This document shows positions 23,846 to 35,000 of a DNA stretch of 64,000 nt, in pieces. Made by a program: the position numbers and the translations under genes. Numbering within the stretch: the first letter of the stretch is position 1; each line of letters opens with the position of its first letter. Source of the stretch: Bubalus kerabau (lineage: Eukaryota; Chordata; Mammalia; Artiodactyla; Bovidae); assembly GCF_029407905.1 (NCBI RefSeq), contig NC_073633.1, forward strand, positions 24,938,501 through 25,002,500, read 5' to 3'. The notes beneath the pieces were generated by a model that worked only from the letters and a program-made list of their open reading frames with translations, ran no database searches and had not been told where the DNA came from.

Positions 23846-24074
23846 AAAACTCTAGCACATTGGAACTGGAAGCAATCTCAGATACAGTTTGGACCAGCCC
23901 AACCTCTGCATTTCACTACTTAAAAAATGAGTGATATCCAAATGGGAGCATGAATCCCAGGGCCTTTGATTCCAAGTCTGAAGTTCAGTATCTGGACTGT
24001 CTGTCTGCCTCATGTGAAGGCAACCCCGCATGTTTACTTTTCATGTGATTTCACCCATGTGATAAGGAACCGGC

Positions 24075-24310
24075 TGCAGTATCGTGGAAAACTTTGCTGG
24101 ACCTGGAGTTACAAGCTAACCTGCGAACCCCAGCTCTGTCCCTGGGGAGCTGTGTGACTCTCGACATTACTTAAGCCTCCTGTGTCTCGGTTTCCTCATC
24201 TATGAAATGGGAAATAGTAATAGAACAACTTCCCAGAATTGTTGGGAGAGGATTAAATGAGGTGGGCTTTTTGAGGGCTTGGTGAGATGCTTGGAGCAGA
24301 GTGAGCCATC
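24075..24310 (+). repeat. MIR SINE
   Basis: Good match to sense MIR: GTGTCTCGGTTTCCTCATCT, ATGAAATGGGAAATAGTAAT, then GAGGATTAAATGAGGTGGGC. Confidence 0.8.
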
Positions 24311-24873
24311 CCCAGATGTTATCTACTTCTGTTGCTGCTGTTCTTGGTACATATTTCTGAACCTTGGTTGCAGCAAGCATGGAGTTAAAACACTTAATGT
24401 ATGCTCCTAACACGCATCACAAAAATGGCAGCTTTTATTATTCACTGTGCAAGGAGAGACGGAGTTATAAACACTGACTCTGCTCTTTAGGACCTTACAA
24501 TCTAGTAGGAGAAAACAGGGAAAGCTCTCCTAAAAGAATACAATTAACAGGCAAATCTATGATTCCTAGGGGCCACATGACTGTAAATTCTTAGAAAGGG
24601 GACTTGATCTTCAAGGGATGGTCTGAGAAACCGAAGAAAATGATATAGCATGGGACGTTCGTAGGAACAGGAACAAGGTCTTGCTTTTTCTAACCTTCCT
24701 CCTCCCATCTGCCCACCCGACCCTCCCCCTTGTTACTGCTGCCCCCTGGTGTCTATCCCCTTCCTAGCGCTCCTGGGCGCTGTTCCCTGGATCACTAGGA
24801 GGAAGGGGCCACCACCTGCCCCAGGGCACAGCCAAGCGGAACCGAAGATCGGCTAGGTCCTGCTGGGAAGGAA

Positions 24874-25068
24874 ATGAAAAAAGTCAAAGTATTAGTTGCT
24901 CAGTCGTGTCCGACTCTTTGCGACCCTATGAACTGTAGCCTTGTCCATGGAATTCCCCAAGCAAGAATAGTAGAGTGGGTAGCCATTCCTTTCCCCAGGG
25001 GATCTTTCCTACCCAGGGATCAAACCTGGGTCTCAACTCTTCACCATCTGAGCCACCAGGGAAACCCA
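24874..25068 (-). repeat. Bov-tA SINE, antisense, with target-site duplication
   Basis: Antisense Bov-tA flanked by CTGGGAAGGAA at 24863-24873 and 25069-25079, an exact 11-bp duplication. Confidence 0.9.
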
Positions 25069-26353
25069 CTGGGAAGGAAGGGATCTCTTTTCTTCAGGTT
25101 CTCCAGCCTGGACCAGGACACAAACAGCAACTGCCTAGATGGAGGGGAGGGAAGAAACCAGGCATTTATGGTTCACTGGAGAGTGCATCCAAAGTGCCCG
25201 TGACACATCCAGTGGCTGCGAGACCTGGGAGCAGCAGACAAAGGGGCCGAGTCTCCAAAAGGGAGAAAATTGTGACACGTGAGAACAGGTTGCCCTCCCG
25301 CTACTAGAGCTTCAGCTTCCCTCCCTCACTGGCGTCAGTGTGTAAACATGCTTGTATTTTTCCTTATAACAAAGATAAACATCTCAACCCTTTTCAAGAT
25401 TCATGGTTATATATTTTGTAGAATGCTTGCCAACTTGGGCTTGTTTGGTGCTTTCTTATGAATAGACTGAGGTTATGGGTTTGGAGAAAGAATATCACGG
25501 AGGTTATATGAGATTCTTAATGTATCATATCAGGGACCCCCTGATATCAGATGACTTATTGCTGGTGATGTTAACCTTGATTGCTTGGTTAGGGTGGTAT
25601 TTGGCTGGTTTCTCTACCGTGAAGTTTTTAATTTTTCCCTTTCCATACTCTATTTGTTAGAAGCAAGTCACTAAGTCCAGACCATGTTCAAGGCAAGAGG
25701 TATTAAGCTCCATCTTCTAGAGCAAGGGGTATCAAAGAATTTGGGACAGTACATTAAAACCCTCACAGTAATTAGTAGGGCTAATTTTGGAGCAGATACT
25801 TTGAGGCTTTACAAATATCCTGGTCTCCCTGAAAGTTTTACCTACTGATTTTAGCACTCATCAATGGATCTTGCCTATAGCAATCATTACTATCATGGTC
25901 TAATGGTGATTTCCTATTTCCCTTATTCCTTCTACACATATTAAGAGAAATTTTTTCTGAAAAGATTGTCCCTTCTCTCAATTATTTATTCAGTCATTTA
26001 TTTATAGCAGTGTGGACTTACAGAGATTTATTATTTGAATTATAATCTAATATTATCATTACTTTTTACATTGCTCAAATCTTTTCAGCTCCGGACACTG
26101 GAACATCATTTAAGTTGGCTCTTGTGTCTTTTGAATAGGTGCCTTGCCTTTTTGGCACTTACTTTCTGGCAATGTACATTGCTCCAGAGTTACGTTGTAT
26201 TTTCCCTGTCCCAGTTCTAGAATTAGCCATTTTTCCAAAGAACCCTGGTTCCTTTTATTGGAGAATGGTATTTAGAAGCCAAAAGCTAGATGCTAGGTGT
26301 CTCCATTGCTAATGGAGTGCCACTCATGTTAGGCTTTCCTAGCAGACAAAGCT

Positions 26354-26625
26354 TCCGGAGAAGGCAATGGCACCCCACTCCAGTACTCTTGCCTGGAAAA
26401 TCCTATGGATGGAGGAGCCTGGTGGGCTGCAGTCCATGGGGTCACTAGAGTCGGACACGACTGAGTGACTTCACTTTCACTTTTCACTTTCGTGCATTGG
26501 AGAAGGAAATGGCAACCCACTCCAGTGTTCTTGCCTGGAGAATCCCAGGGACGGGGGAGCCTGGTGGGCTGCTGTCTATGGGATCGCACAGAGTCGGACA
26601 CGACTGAAGTGACAGCAGCAGCAGC
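26354..26625 (+). repeat. BOV-A2 dimeric SINE with 13-bp target-site duplication and AGC tail
   Basis: Two Bov-A units in tandem (GGAGAAGGCAATGGCACCCC and GGAGAAGGAAATGGCAACCC), ending in (AGC)n. AGCAGACAAAGCT is duplicated at 26341-26353 and 26626-26638. Confidence 0.92.
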
Positions 26626-27598
26626 AGCAGACAAAGCTAGCAAATATATGTATGTATATTAACCCCTATATACACACAATATCTATATTTATCTCTGCAT
26701 CTATTTGTGTGTTTATGTGTGTGTACTATGTACACATATATCATAGAACTACCTATAGATTATTGGTCTATGTAGATATTTATATAGCTCTATTATATAT
26801 ATTCTATAACATGTATAATATTATGTTGATAGACATAGACATAGATATCTGTAAAGTGAGAATGAGTCCATTCTGATATCTCCAACTTGAATCCAGCACC
26901 ACAAAGTTTATTCTGGCCTTCCACCCCCCACATCAAACTAACCACCCCCTTCTTTCCCTGACAGTGAAAACCCTATCTCACTACAATTTATTTACTTACT
27001 GTTCAACACTAGTATACAGGTTAAGTAGTATCAGAATTGTTAACCTGTGACGCAGTTACCAGCTATAACCTTTATGTATGATTCCTTTTGTCTTACAGTA
27101 TCCAGTCCAAACACTGTTTTCCAAAACTACCTGTTTTAGCTCTTCCCCCACATTTTCCGTTTATATTCATAATACAGTTAGATTCATATATTACATTTTG
27201 CATTCTATTTAGGATTGAATGACTTTTAAAAGTTTTGATTACAATTAAGTTCTGTCTTTGTAGAGTTCTATAGATCTCGACATAGAAAAGTGGCATAGAG
27301 TCATGTATTCACCATCATGATAATCACCCAAAACAGTTCCATCACACTGAAAACTCCCATGTGCGATCCCTTTGCAGTCAACAACACCTTGTTCTCTAAG
27401 TATTCCCCCTGCAACCACTGATTTGTTTTCTCTCTATCATTTTGCTTCTTCCAGAGTGTCACATAAATAGAATCACACAAAATGTAGCCACTTGAGTCTG
27501 GCTCCTTTCACTTAGCAAAGTGCGTTTAATGGTTATGTATATCGTTGCATGAATCAATTGTTCACTGATTTTTATTGCCGAGTAGTATTCCACTATAT

Positions 27599-27822
27599 GG
27601 GGCTTCCCAGGCGGTGCTAGTGATAAAGAACCCGCCTCAATGCAGGAGATATAAGAGACACAGTTTCAGTCCCTGGGTTGGGAAGATCCCCTGGAGGAGG
27701 GCATGGCGACCCACTCCAGTATTCTTGCCTGGAGAATCCCATGGATGGAGGAGCCTGGCAGGCTGCAGTCCACAGAGTCACACAGAGTTGGACACGACTG
27801 AAGCGACTTAGCACATATGCAC
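27599..27822 (+). repeat. Bov-tA SINE inside an old L1
   Basis: Sense Bov-tA from GGGGCTTCCCAGGCGGTGCT to GACACGACTGAAGCGACTTA, splitting the antisense L1. Confidence 0.88.
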
Positions 27823-27955
27823 GCATTCTGCCACATGGACATACTACACTTCATCTGTTTACCCACTGAAGAACATCTTGGTTGTTTCCAGTTTGGGTTG
27901 TTAATGAATAAAGCTGCTATACACATTGGGAACAGACTTTTGTATGGACATATTT

Positions 27956-29134
27956 TTTTTGTTTACCAGGGTCAATATGTAGGGAAGAGATTGCTGGTGG
28001 TATTGCATGGAAAGTCTATGCTTAATCTTATAAGGAATACCCACACTGTTATGGCTTTAAGTCTTGTACAGTCAAGAGGTTCCTTCCCCATCTCCTTTTT
28101 TTCCCTTTTCTTTTCTTGAAATGTTTTGTGGAATCCACCAGACAATGATGCCATTAAAACCATCTTCCAAAAATACACCAAACCCCTGCACATTTCCCAA
28201 ACTGCGTCTGGAGTTTCCCGGAGGTATGTGAGATGTTACTCCTCTGCAGCTTTCTTCCTGACACTTACCAGGTCTGGCAAGGGGTGCTCCAAGCAGAGCC
28301 CAAACCCACCTGGAAGCCTGCCCAGGGTGCCCTGCCCAGGTTGCCCTCCCCACGTGCCTTAGAGGCCCAGACATCCAGCCAGAGAAGGAGACTCGAAAGT
28401 TCTAGGGCAGCTCGTCCCGCACCAAAGCTCCAGGCTGCCTGGAGACCATCTCAGATTGTCCAGGGAGCAGGACAGAGCCGGGTGAGGGGAGTGGTGAGCT
28501 GCAACGGCAAGAATGTGTGTGCCTTTCCCCTCCCCCAGCACACCTTTCCGGGTGACCTTCCACCCAGAGTAGGCCAGACTAGATCTGTGAGAAGGGGGCA
28601 GGGAGCTGTTTTAGAGCCTGAAGTGGGAAGGAATGACCCTTAATTGACAAGCAACTCTAGTTCTCAAGCTTCCTTGTCCTGGAGAATCACCTAGGGTACT
28701 GTTTAAAATGCTGAAACTCAGGCCTGCCCCCAGAGAATACAACAGAGTAGGTCAGGGGTTGCCTAGGAATCTGTATGAAGAACAAAAATGAAAAAATAAA
28801 TAAATAAAGCCAAAAACCCTCCCTAATGACTCAAACACAAGTGATCCTCAGACCACACTTGGAGAAACCCTGGCCAAGAAAATGTTTTCTGGCACCAACT
28901 GAAGATCCACCCTCCTTCTCCTCTCTCCCCCAACTCCAGCCTCAGGGAGTTGGATGTCTGTAGGAACCTGGGAAGAGACAATGACCCTGGGAGCTGACCT
29001 ACTTTAGGATTCTAATGGGAAGAGGGGTTAGGCCTTTAAATTGTGGGCCCAGAGGGCAGAAGGGTGCCCTGGCAGAGCAGTCAAAAGGAAGCAGATGGAA
29101 GAACTGTAAGGCAAATCTACTGTACCAGTCCCAA
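27956..29134. other. Intergenic; no gene recognised
   Basis: Apart from the MER element, the sequence looks unique and GC-moderate. The 136-codon frame at 28,233-28,643 shows no known domain. Confidence 0.4.
28663..28872. repeat. hAT-Charlie-type MER element, degraded
   Basis: CTAGTTCTCAAGC at left and CACTTGGAGAAACCCTG at right are the inverted termini. The inside shows GAGAATCACCTAGGGTACTG as in MER5/MER20-type elements, plus an AAATAA-rich insert near 28,790. Confidence 0.55.
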
Positions 29135-29570
29135 CCTGTTGCTGTCGTGGTTTAGTCACTAAGTCGTGTCTCTTTGCAACCCCATGAACTGCAGCACACC
29201 AGACTTCCCTGTCCTTCACCATCTCCTGGAATTTGCTCAGATTCATGTCTATTGAGTCAGTGATGCTATCTAACCATCTCATCCTCTGCCACCCTCTTCT
29301 CCTTTTTGCCTTCAATCTTTCCCAGCATCAGGGTTTTTTCCAACTCATTGGAAAAGTATTGAAGTTTCAGCTTCAGCATCAGCCCTTCCAATGAGTATTC
29401 AGGGTTGATTTCCTTTAGGATTGACTGCTTTGATCTCCTTGCTGTCCAAGGGACTCTCCAGAGTGTTCTCCAGCACCACAGTTCGAAAGCATCAGTTCTT
29501 CAGTGCTCAGCCTTCTTTATGGTGCAACTTGCACATCCATACGTGACTACTGGAAAAACCTAAGCCCAAC
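29135..29570 (-). repeat. BovB LINE 3' fragment, antisense
   Basis: GTGGTTTAGTCACTAAGTCG at the left and GCACATCCATACGTGACTAC at the right mark a reverse BovB 3' end. Confidence 0.85.
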
Positions 29571-31211
29571 CATCTAGTGGGAAAGCGCCCTTTACCTTTG
29601 GATAGGTTTCCCACTGTGGCTACAAAGCCCCTCAGAATCCAGCTGCTGCTTCCCCCTAGTCCTTACTCATGGCACCCCATTTCTAGAACTTCACCAGTTC
29701 TATGAGTGTGCCAAGGCCCTGATTTGTGGGCCCTCCCTCCAGATATAGTCCATTTGGGGGTACTGCCTGGGCCTGCCCTTGCCCCACTCTCAGCCCAGTC
29801 AACCCCCAGGTCATGCATGCTTCAGATCTCGGTCTAGAAGTCAACCCCAAAGTTCCCTCTGACCCCCGCAGCTGGATGGAGCATCCCTACTCTCTGTATC
29901 CCATATTAAAATTATTTATCCCCCCCCACCCATCTGACATACTGTCTGTATAAAAAACCTTTACTGAGTTGAATTGTTGAGTTATAATGCACTGTTTTTA
30001 ATCTGTCACCCCATGAGGCCACGGGGTCCTCCAGGACCCACTAGCTGGCATTTAGTAGCTGCTCAATAAATGCCTGGCAGTGAATGAATGGCAGTGCCCT
30101 GGCAGAGAGTAAAACAGTCTGCCTGGGGAGGCAATGAGCCCTCATCACTAAAGCCTTTCATTCACACAGGCTGATGCGTCCCCCGTCAGATCTCGCAGGG
30201 GGAGGTGAAGAGTGCTGGCTAGGACATGTGTGCCCTGGGTCCCTCCTGCTGTGGGAGCACAGGGTGACCACACTAGCCCTGCTGGAGGATACCTTTGAGG
30301 AGAGGCCACGCCCCAGCGAGCCAATCACCTGATGTCAGTCTGGTTCGCAGCAGTTTGTGTTCAGGAAGATAAAGCAAATTCATTGCAAATCAGCAATGAC
30401 CAGACCAGAGGTCACCCTGGTTCTCTTGTCCTCCATTCCAGAGCCAGCTGCTGTCACACCCACCCCTGAACACATGGGGACTTGCAAAGCCTGTCTGGAC
30501 ACACTGGACACAGAGAGGCCCCACCAGCCTTGGGGCAAGGCAAGTTCCTAATACCTGAATATCTCTGGGGCGTGGCCCCTGCTGTGTGCCAGGCTCTCCC
30601 CAGCCCACTGGGACTTGGGCCCCCTAGGCTGTGAAGACAGGGGGCCATCCAGCTTTCCCAGGCTGGGCTTGTCAGTGGTGACAGCTGCACATATACAGCG
30701 GGCCGGAGTTCAGGCAAGGCCAGGGCTCCCAGGGAGCCGCTTAGCTTCCTTCAATCTACCTCTGAAGCATAGATCTTTCCCAAATGTCTTCACAGTCCCC
30801 AAAGAGGGCAGAATCCAGAGCATGGATGGGCCCAGGCCATTCCTCCCTCAGCCCCTACTCTGCTCCAGAGAAATAAGCTTCGGGGGCCTGACCCCCATGG
30901 GTTAGGACATCTGAGGGTGGGCTGGGGGCAGGAGCCCAGGAGTGTAGCGTTCAACCTGCTATTAATTAGCTGTGTTATAAAGGGCAAGTCCATTTCCCTC
31001 TCTGAACCTTTGAGTCCTGCTTGATAAATGAGGGAGAGGGACAGGTGTTTCCTGACCCTGCCTATGAATCAGAATCATCTCAGTGATAGTAAGAGAAAGT
31101 AACTTGAAAATACACAGATTTTCCCAGAGCTCCTAAAGGAATCTGAATCCCTAGGGAGGAGAGGTTTACAAGTTCTTGCTCCCAACCTTGCCCTGGTTGG
31201 TTAGGGGGAGG
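29571..31211. other. Intergenic; an L2 3' end at about 30,040-30,095
   Basis: GTAGCTGCTCAATAAATGCC followed by GTGAATGAATGG is an L2/MIR 3' signature. The rest looks unique with no gene recognised. Confidence 0.45.
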
Positions 31212-31430
31212 CTCTGTTGTTGGTATTGTTTAGTCCCTAAGCTGTGTCTGATGCTTTGCGACCCTATGGACTAGAGCCCGCCATGCTCCTCTGTCCATGG
31301 CATTTCCCAGGCAAGAAGATGGAAGTGGGTTGCCATTTCCTTCTCCAGGGGATCTTCTCAACCCAGGGATAGACCAGTGTCTCTTGTATTGACAGGCAGA
31401 TTCTTTACCACTGCACCACCAAGGAAACCC
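31212..31430 (-). repeat. Bov-tA SINE just downstream of NFATC4
   Basis: Antisense copy from GTTTAGTCCCTAAGCTGTGT to ACTGCACCACCAAGGAAACC. Confidence 0.85.
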
Positions 31431-31599
31431 CCTAAGGAGCCTCTGGGACCCTTCAAACCCTCCCCAGCCCCCTGCACCATGACTCTGGGATGCGGTCTTC
31501 CCAGCCACAGCCCACCCCTTACCAGGTTCTAAGCTTCCTCCAGCCAGGGCTAGAGTAAGCTGCCCCATATCTCTCTCTCCAACGAGTTCTGGAGCCGGA

Positions 31600-31950
31600 A
31601 GCACTAGTCAGCGAGCAGTTTATTAGCCATCAGCCTGTCCGGGCCTCCCCACGCCGAGGCCTGTACACAGTCTAGACATGGCCTTCACTCCCGGCAACTC
31701 TCCAGTCCTCTTGTGCAGGCCCCACCCAGAGTCCACCCCCACCCCAGTCCTCCACACTCTCCTGCTCCCACCCCTTCAAGGCAGCACCAGACCGGGGGCC
31801 ACACCTCTGCTAGAGGAGGGGAGGGAGGGCAAGGGAGAGGAGGCGAGAGCTAGGGAAAATGGAACCAGATTGGCCCCCAAGCCTCTGGAACCACCACCCC
31901 AGGACAAGGGAAAATGGGTAGGGCTTGGGGGCAGGGTGCCAGGCGATGGT
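31600..31950 (-). other. NFATC4: NFATC4 3' UTR
   Basis: About 350 bases follow the stop codon up to the polyadenylation signal. The region is C/A-rich with no recognised repeat. The downstream edge is inferred from the signal position, not seen directly. Confidence 0.7.
31619..31624 (-). terminator. NFATC4: NFATC4 polyadenylation signal AATAAA
   Basis: A canonical AATAAA on the minus strand lies about 330 bases after the NFATC4 stop and is the first such hexamer in that direction. Cleavage would fall near 31,600. Confidence 0.75.
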
Positions 31951-32018
31951 TCAGGCGGGAGGCTCTTCTCCAGGAGGTGCAGGGAAGCCACTCAGGTCTC
32001 GGCCAATGATCTCACTCA
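31951..32018 (-). CDS. NFATC4: NFATC4 coding exon 10 and stop codon
   Basis: Encodes residues 880-901, VSEIIGRDLSGFPAPPGEE followed by PPA, then TGA at 31951-31953. The acceptor CTCCTTTACAG is clear. The C-terminus matches the human protein as recalled. Confidence 0.95.
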
Positions 32019-35000
32019 CTGTAAAGGAGGGGCAGTTGAGAGACTGGGAGCAGGGCAGGTCTTCTCCTTTTCCAGAGACCCCCAATCCATTCCAGGCAGG
32101 CCTCCCTCTAGGATGCCTCTAGATTCCTCCTGCACTGGCTGGCTTCTCTTCCACAGGGCCTCAGTTTCCCCACTGTGTCCTAACACCTGCTCTCAATCAA
32201 ATCTTGCTCAACTCTGTCCACGTGGGCTCTAGGGCCCTCATGCCAGCCCCTTCCTGCTGGCTCAGCCCGCACTGTCAGCAGGGCCGGAAGTGGGTGTAGC
32301 CGATGGGAAGAAGAAGAGTAGAAATAAGTGTCCTCATCGCCACTCAAGACCACAGTCACCATGTTTGGGGGCAGGTGAGACAAGGGAAAACTTGACTGAA
32401 CACCAGCAAACCACTGCCCCTCTCTGAAACTCAGTGTCTGAATCTGCAAATTGAGGGAGCTAGATTGAATGGTCTTGCAAGTACTTCTAGCCCTGTGTCT
32501 TTGTGATCTGGGGTCGAGGGCCTAGGCAGGAGAAGGGTGGGGCAGGTACTCCCTGCCCCCTTCAGAATTAAGTTAACCGGAATCAGCTGGCCACACGCAC
32601 CAGGCACTTGCCTCCTGAGGCCCTCCAACTGGCCCTGAGGGGCCATCGGGGCCCAGTCTCTGGAAAGCCAAACTCCAGCCCTCAGTAAACATGCAGAGCA
32701 ATCTCTTGCACACACTCACACTCGCAGCCCCGGGTCCCACACCCACCTTCCTCCAGCGTGATACCCTGGATAGGGACACTGTCTCGGAAGCCGCTGCCGT
32801 AGCCACCCCTGGATTTCTCCTGCTCCGGAGCCCCCTCCCCAGGGCCGTAGCTTGGCCCTACCTCATTGTATCCCTCAGCAGGTGGGGGGTGAACACTGCC
32901 CTGGGGAGGGAACGGGCCTTCAAGTGGTGGGGAGGAAGGCATCGGGGGCCGGAAGGGGGAGGGAGGAGGGAACTGCAGCCCCAGGGGAAAGGGGGAGCCC
33001 CGTCCTCCATAGGGGTCACTAGGGAAGGGCCGGGGAAGGAGAGAGACTGGAGGTTGGCGGGCACAACCTGTGGCACCCCCAGTCTCAGGGAACATCCGCA
33101 GGCCGGGTCTGTAGGATGGTGGGGGCCCCGTCTGGGGGTACAGAGGGGGCGTGCCATAGCTGAAGCCTTCTGACAGGTAAGGAGTTTCATAAGCAGGGTC
33201 TTCATGGGGATAGGAGGGGTAGGGGGGCCTGGGTGGTGAGAAGTCCATGTCAGAGCCAAAGGGGGGGCCCGATGCTGAGGGGAAGCCCCGGAGAGATGCA
33301 TCCGGCAGAGGCTCCTCCTTGAAGATCACTGGATGGAGGGGAAGCAGGAGGACATGCTGGTGAGAGGGCTGGCAGTCTCCCCACCACACACCCGCTGACC
33401 CCACCTCTCCAGCCCAGGTTTCATCCAGCCCTTAGCCCCTCCCCATGGGGCACTGCATTCCTCTGCCCCTGCCTTAGCCCCCACATCCCCACCCTGCCAC
33501 CACAGGCTGAGCCAGAACGCACCAGGCAGGAACTTGAAACTCTGGGTAGGACTGCGCTTCCTCCGCCCATTGGAGACGTAAAAGTAGACCTGGACCGGCC
33601 GGGACACACGCTTGTTGCTGTACTCGGGGACGGTCAGGGTCAGAGTCACCTGGGGAGGAGCAGAGGATGAGGCAGGGAGCCCTCTGGGATCTAGGCTCAG
33701 CTCAAACGCCACCTCCTGGCTTTTTCCATTTGCAAAGGAGCAAAATTCATCCCCCAGAGGTGTCTCTGCTTCCAGAACGGCCAGGATGTCTCCTCTAGCA
33801 AAGAACAGGTCGCTTCTGGAGTCCACTCCCAAGGCAAGGGAGTCAGCTGAGAATTTCCTGACTTCTCCCACCCCATCCCAACCCCAGGGTGGAGACCCTA
33901 GGAACACGGGTACCTCATTGCTCTGCAACCGGTTCACTGTGGCCTCCTCCTCCCATTGCAACTTTCCATCTGTGCAGAAAGAACAGGGAGCTCCAGCCCA
34001 GCCCCACAGTCCCTGCCCACTGCCCAGGCCTCTGCCATTTCCCCTCTTGCTGAGCTAAGGCCACACTCGGAAGGTCCCAACAAAGCCTGGCTCACAGAGG
34101 AGCCCATTGCCTGTTTACTCAATCGAATGGAACAGGCTGGGTTTACAACTGTCTCCAAGATCTCAAGCCATCAGTTGAGCCAAGAGAAATGGCAGGACCA
34201 ATCCAGGGACCAGAAAAAACTCCTGAGCCCTCCCACCCAACTCCAAACATCATCCCCTCGCATGATAGAGCTGGAAGGAAGTTCAAGGGTAGGAAAGGGT
34301 CTCAGCTTGAAGGGAGTCAATAAGACTCCAAGTCTCAGGACCCAGAACCTCTGACTCTGCTCTGATATGGTTCTAGGGTGCTAAACTTGAAGGCAGGGGC
34401 TGGGGCTCTGGGCAGGCAGGGTCAGGGGCGAGCTGAGCCTCAGGCTGGGGGGTGTACCTGGGCCCCTCAGTCTTCCCTTCTCACCCCTGCAGCTCTATGC
34501 TGGGTGCCTCACAGGCTCTTGTCATCATAGCTGTGCTGCCAGTCCTGAAACTCAGGAGGGGCTCAGGGTCTGGCAGTGAGGGCATAGTCCCCTCTTCCTT
34601 TCTCATCTTCCCTGTCCACATGAGGGTAAATTAGCTCACAGCTGACTCATCTTTAATAAAAAGAATGTGTATTTCTTACATTTATTCACCATCTTGAGCA
34701 TTTCAGATGGCTGTCATATGCATGGGAAGTATACAGTGTAAGAGGAAGGGCAGTCTTTCCGTTCCATTTTACAGATAAGGAAATTGAGGCTCCACTTGCT
34801 AGTTCAGAGAGTGTTCATCCTCCCCGTTCCAAGCTCTTCCTCCCAGAATGGGTACTCACCAGGGCCCCTCTCGATGAACACCACCTTGGAGTCTGGCAGG
34901 AAATTGGAGCCAGTCAGCACGAGCTCCTCCCCTCCCCTGACAGAGCAGGCACTGGGGCTGTAGGCCTCCACCTGGGGCAGCTCCTGAGCTGATCGCTGGG

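Larger units (their letters stand above)
25690..27955 (-). repeat. Old L1 sequence, antisense, interrupted by two SINEs
   Basis: Recognisable antisense L1M strings: TTCCTTTTATTGGAGAATGG (26,251), ATTCTGATATCTCCAACTTG (26,871), GAGTAGTATTCCACTATATG (27,580) and CATCTTGGTTGTTTCCAG (27,874). It may be more than one element. The AT-rich TATATG-type stretch at 26,640-26,860 belongs to it. Confidence 0.65.
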
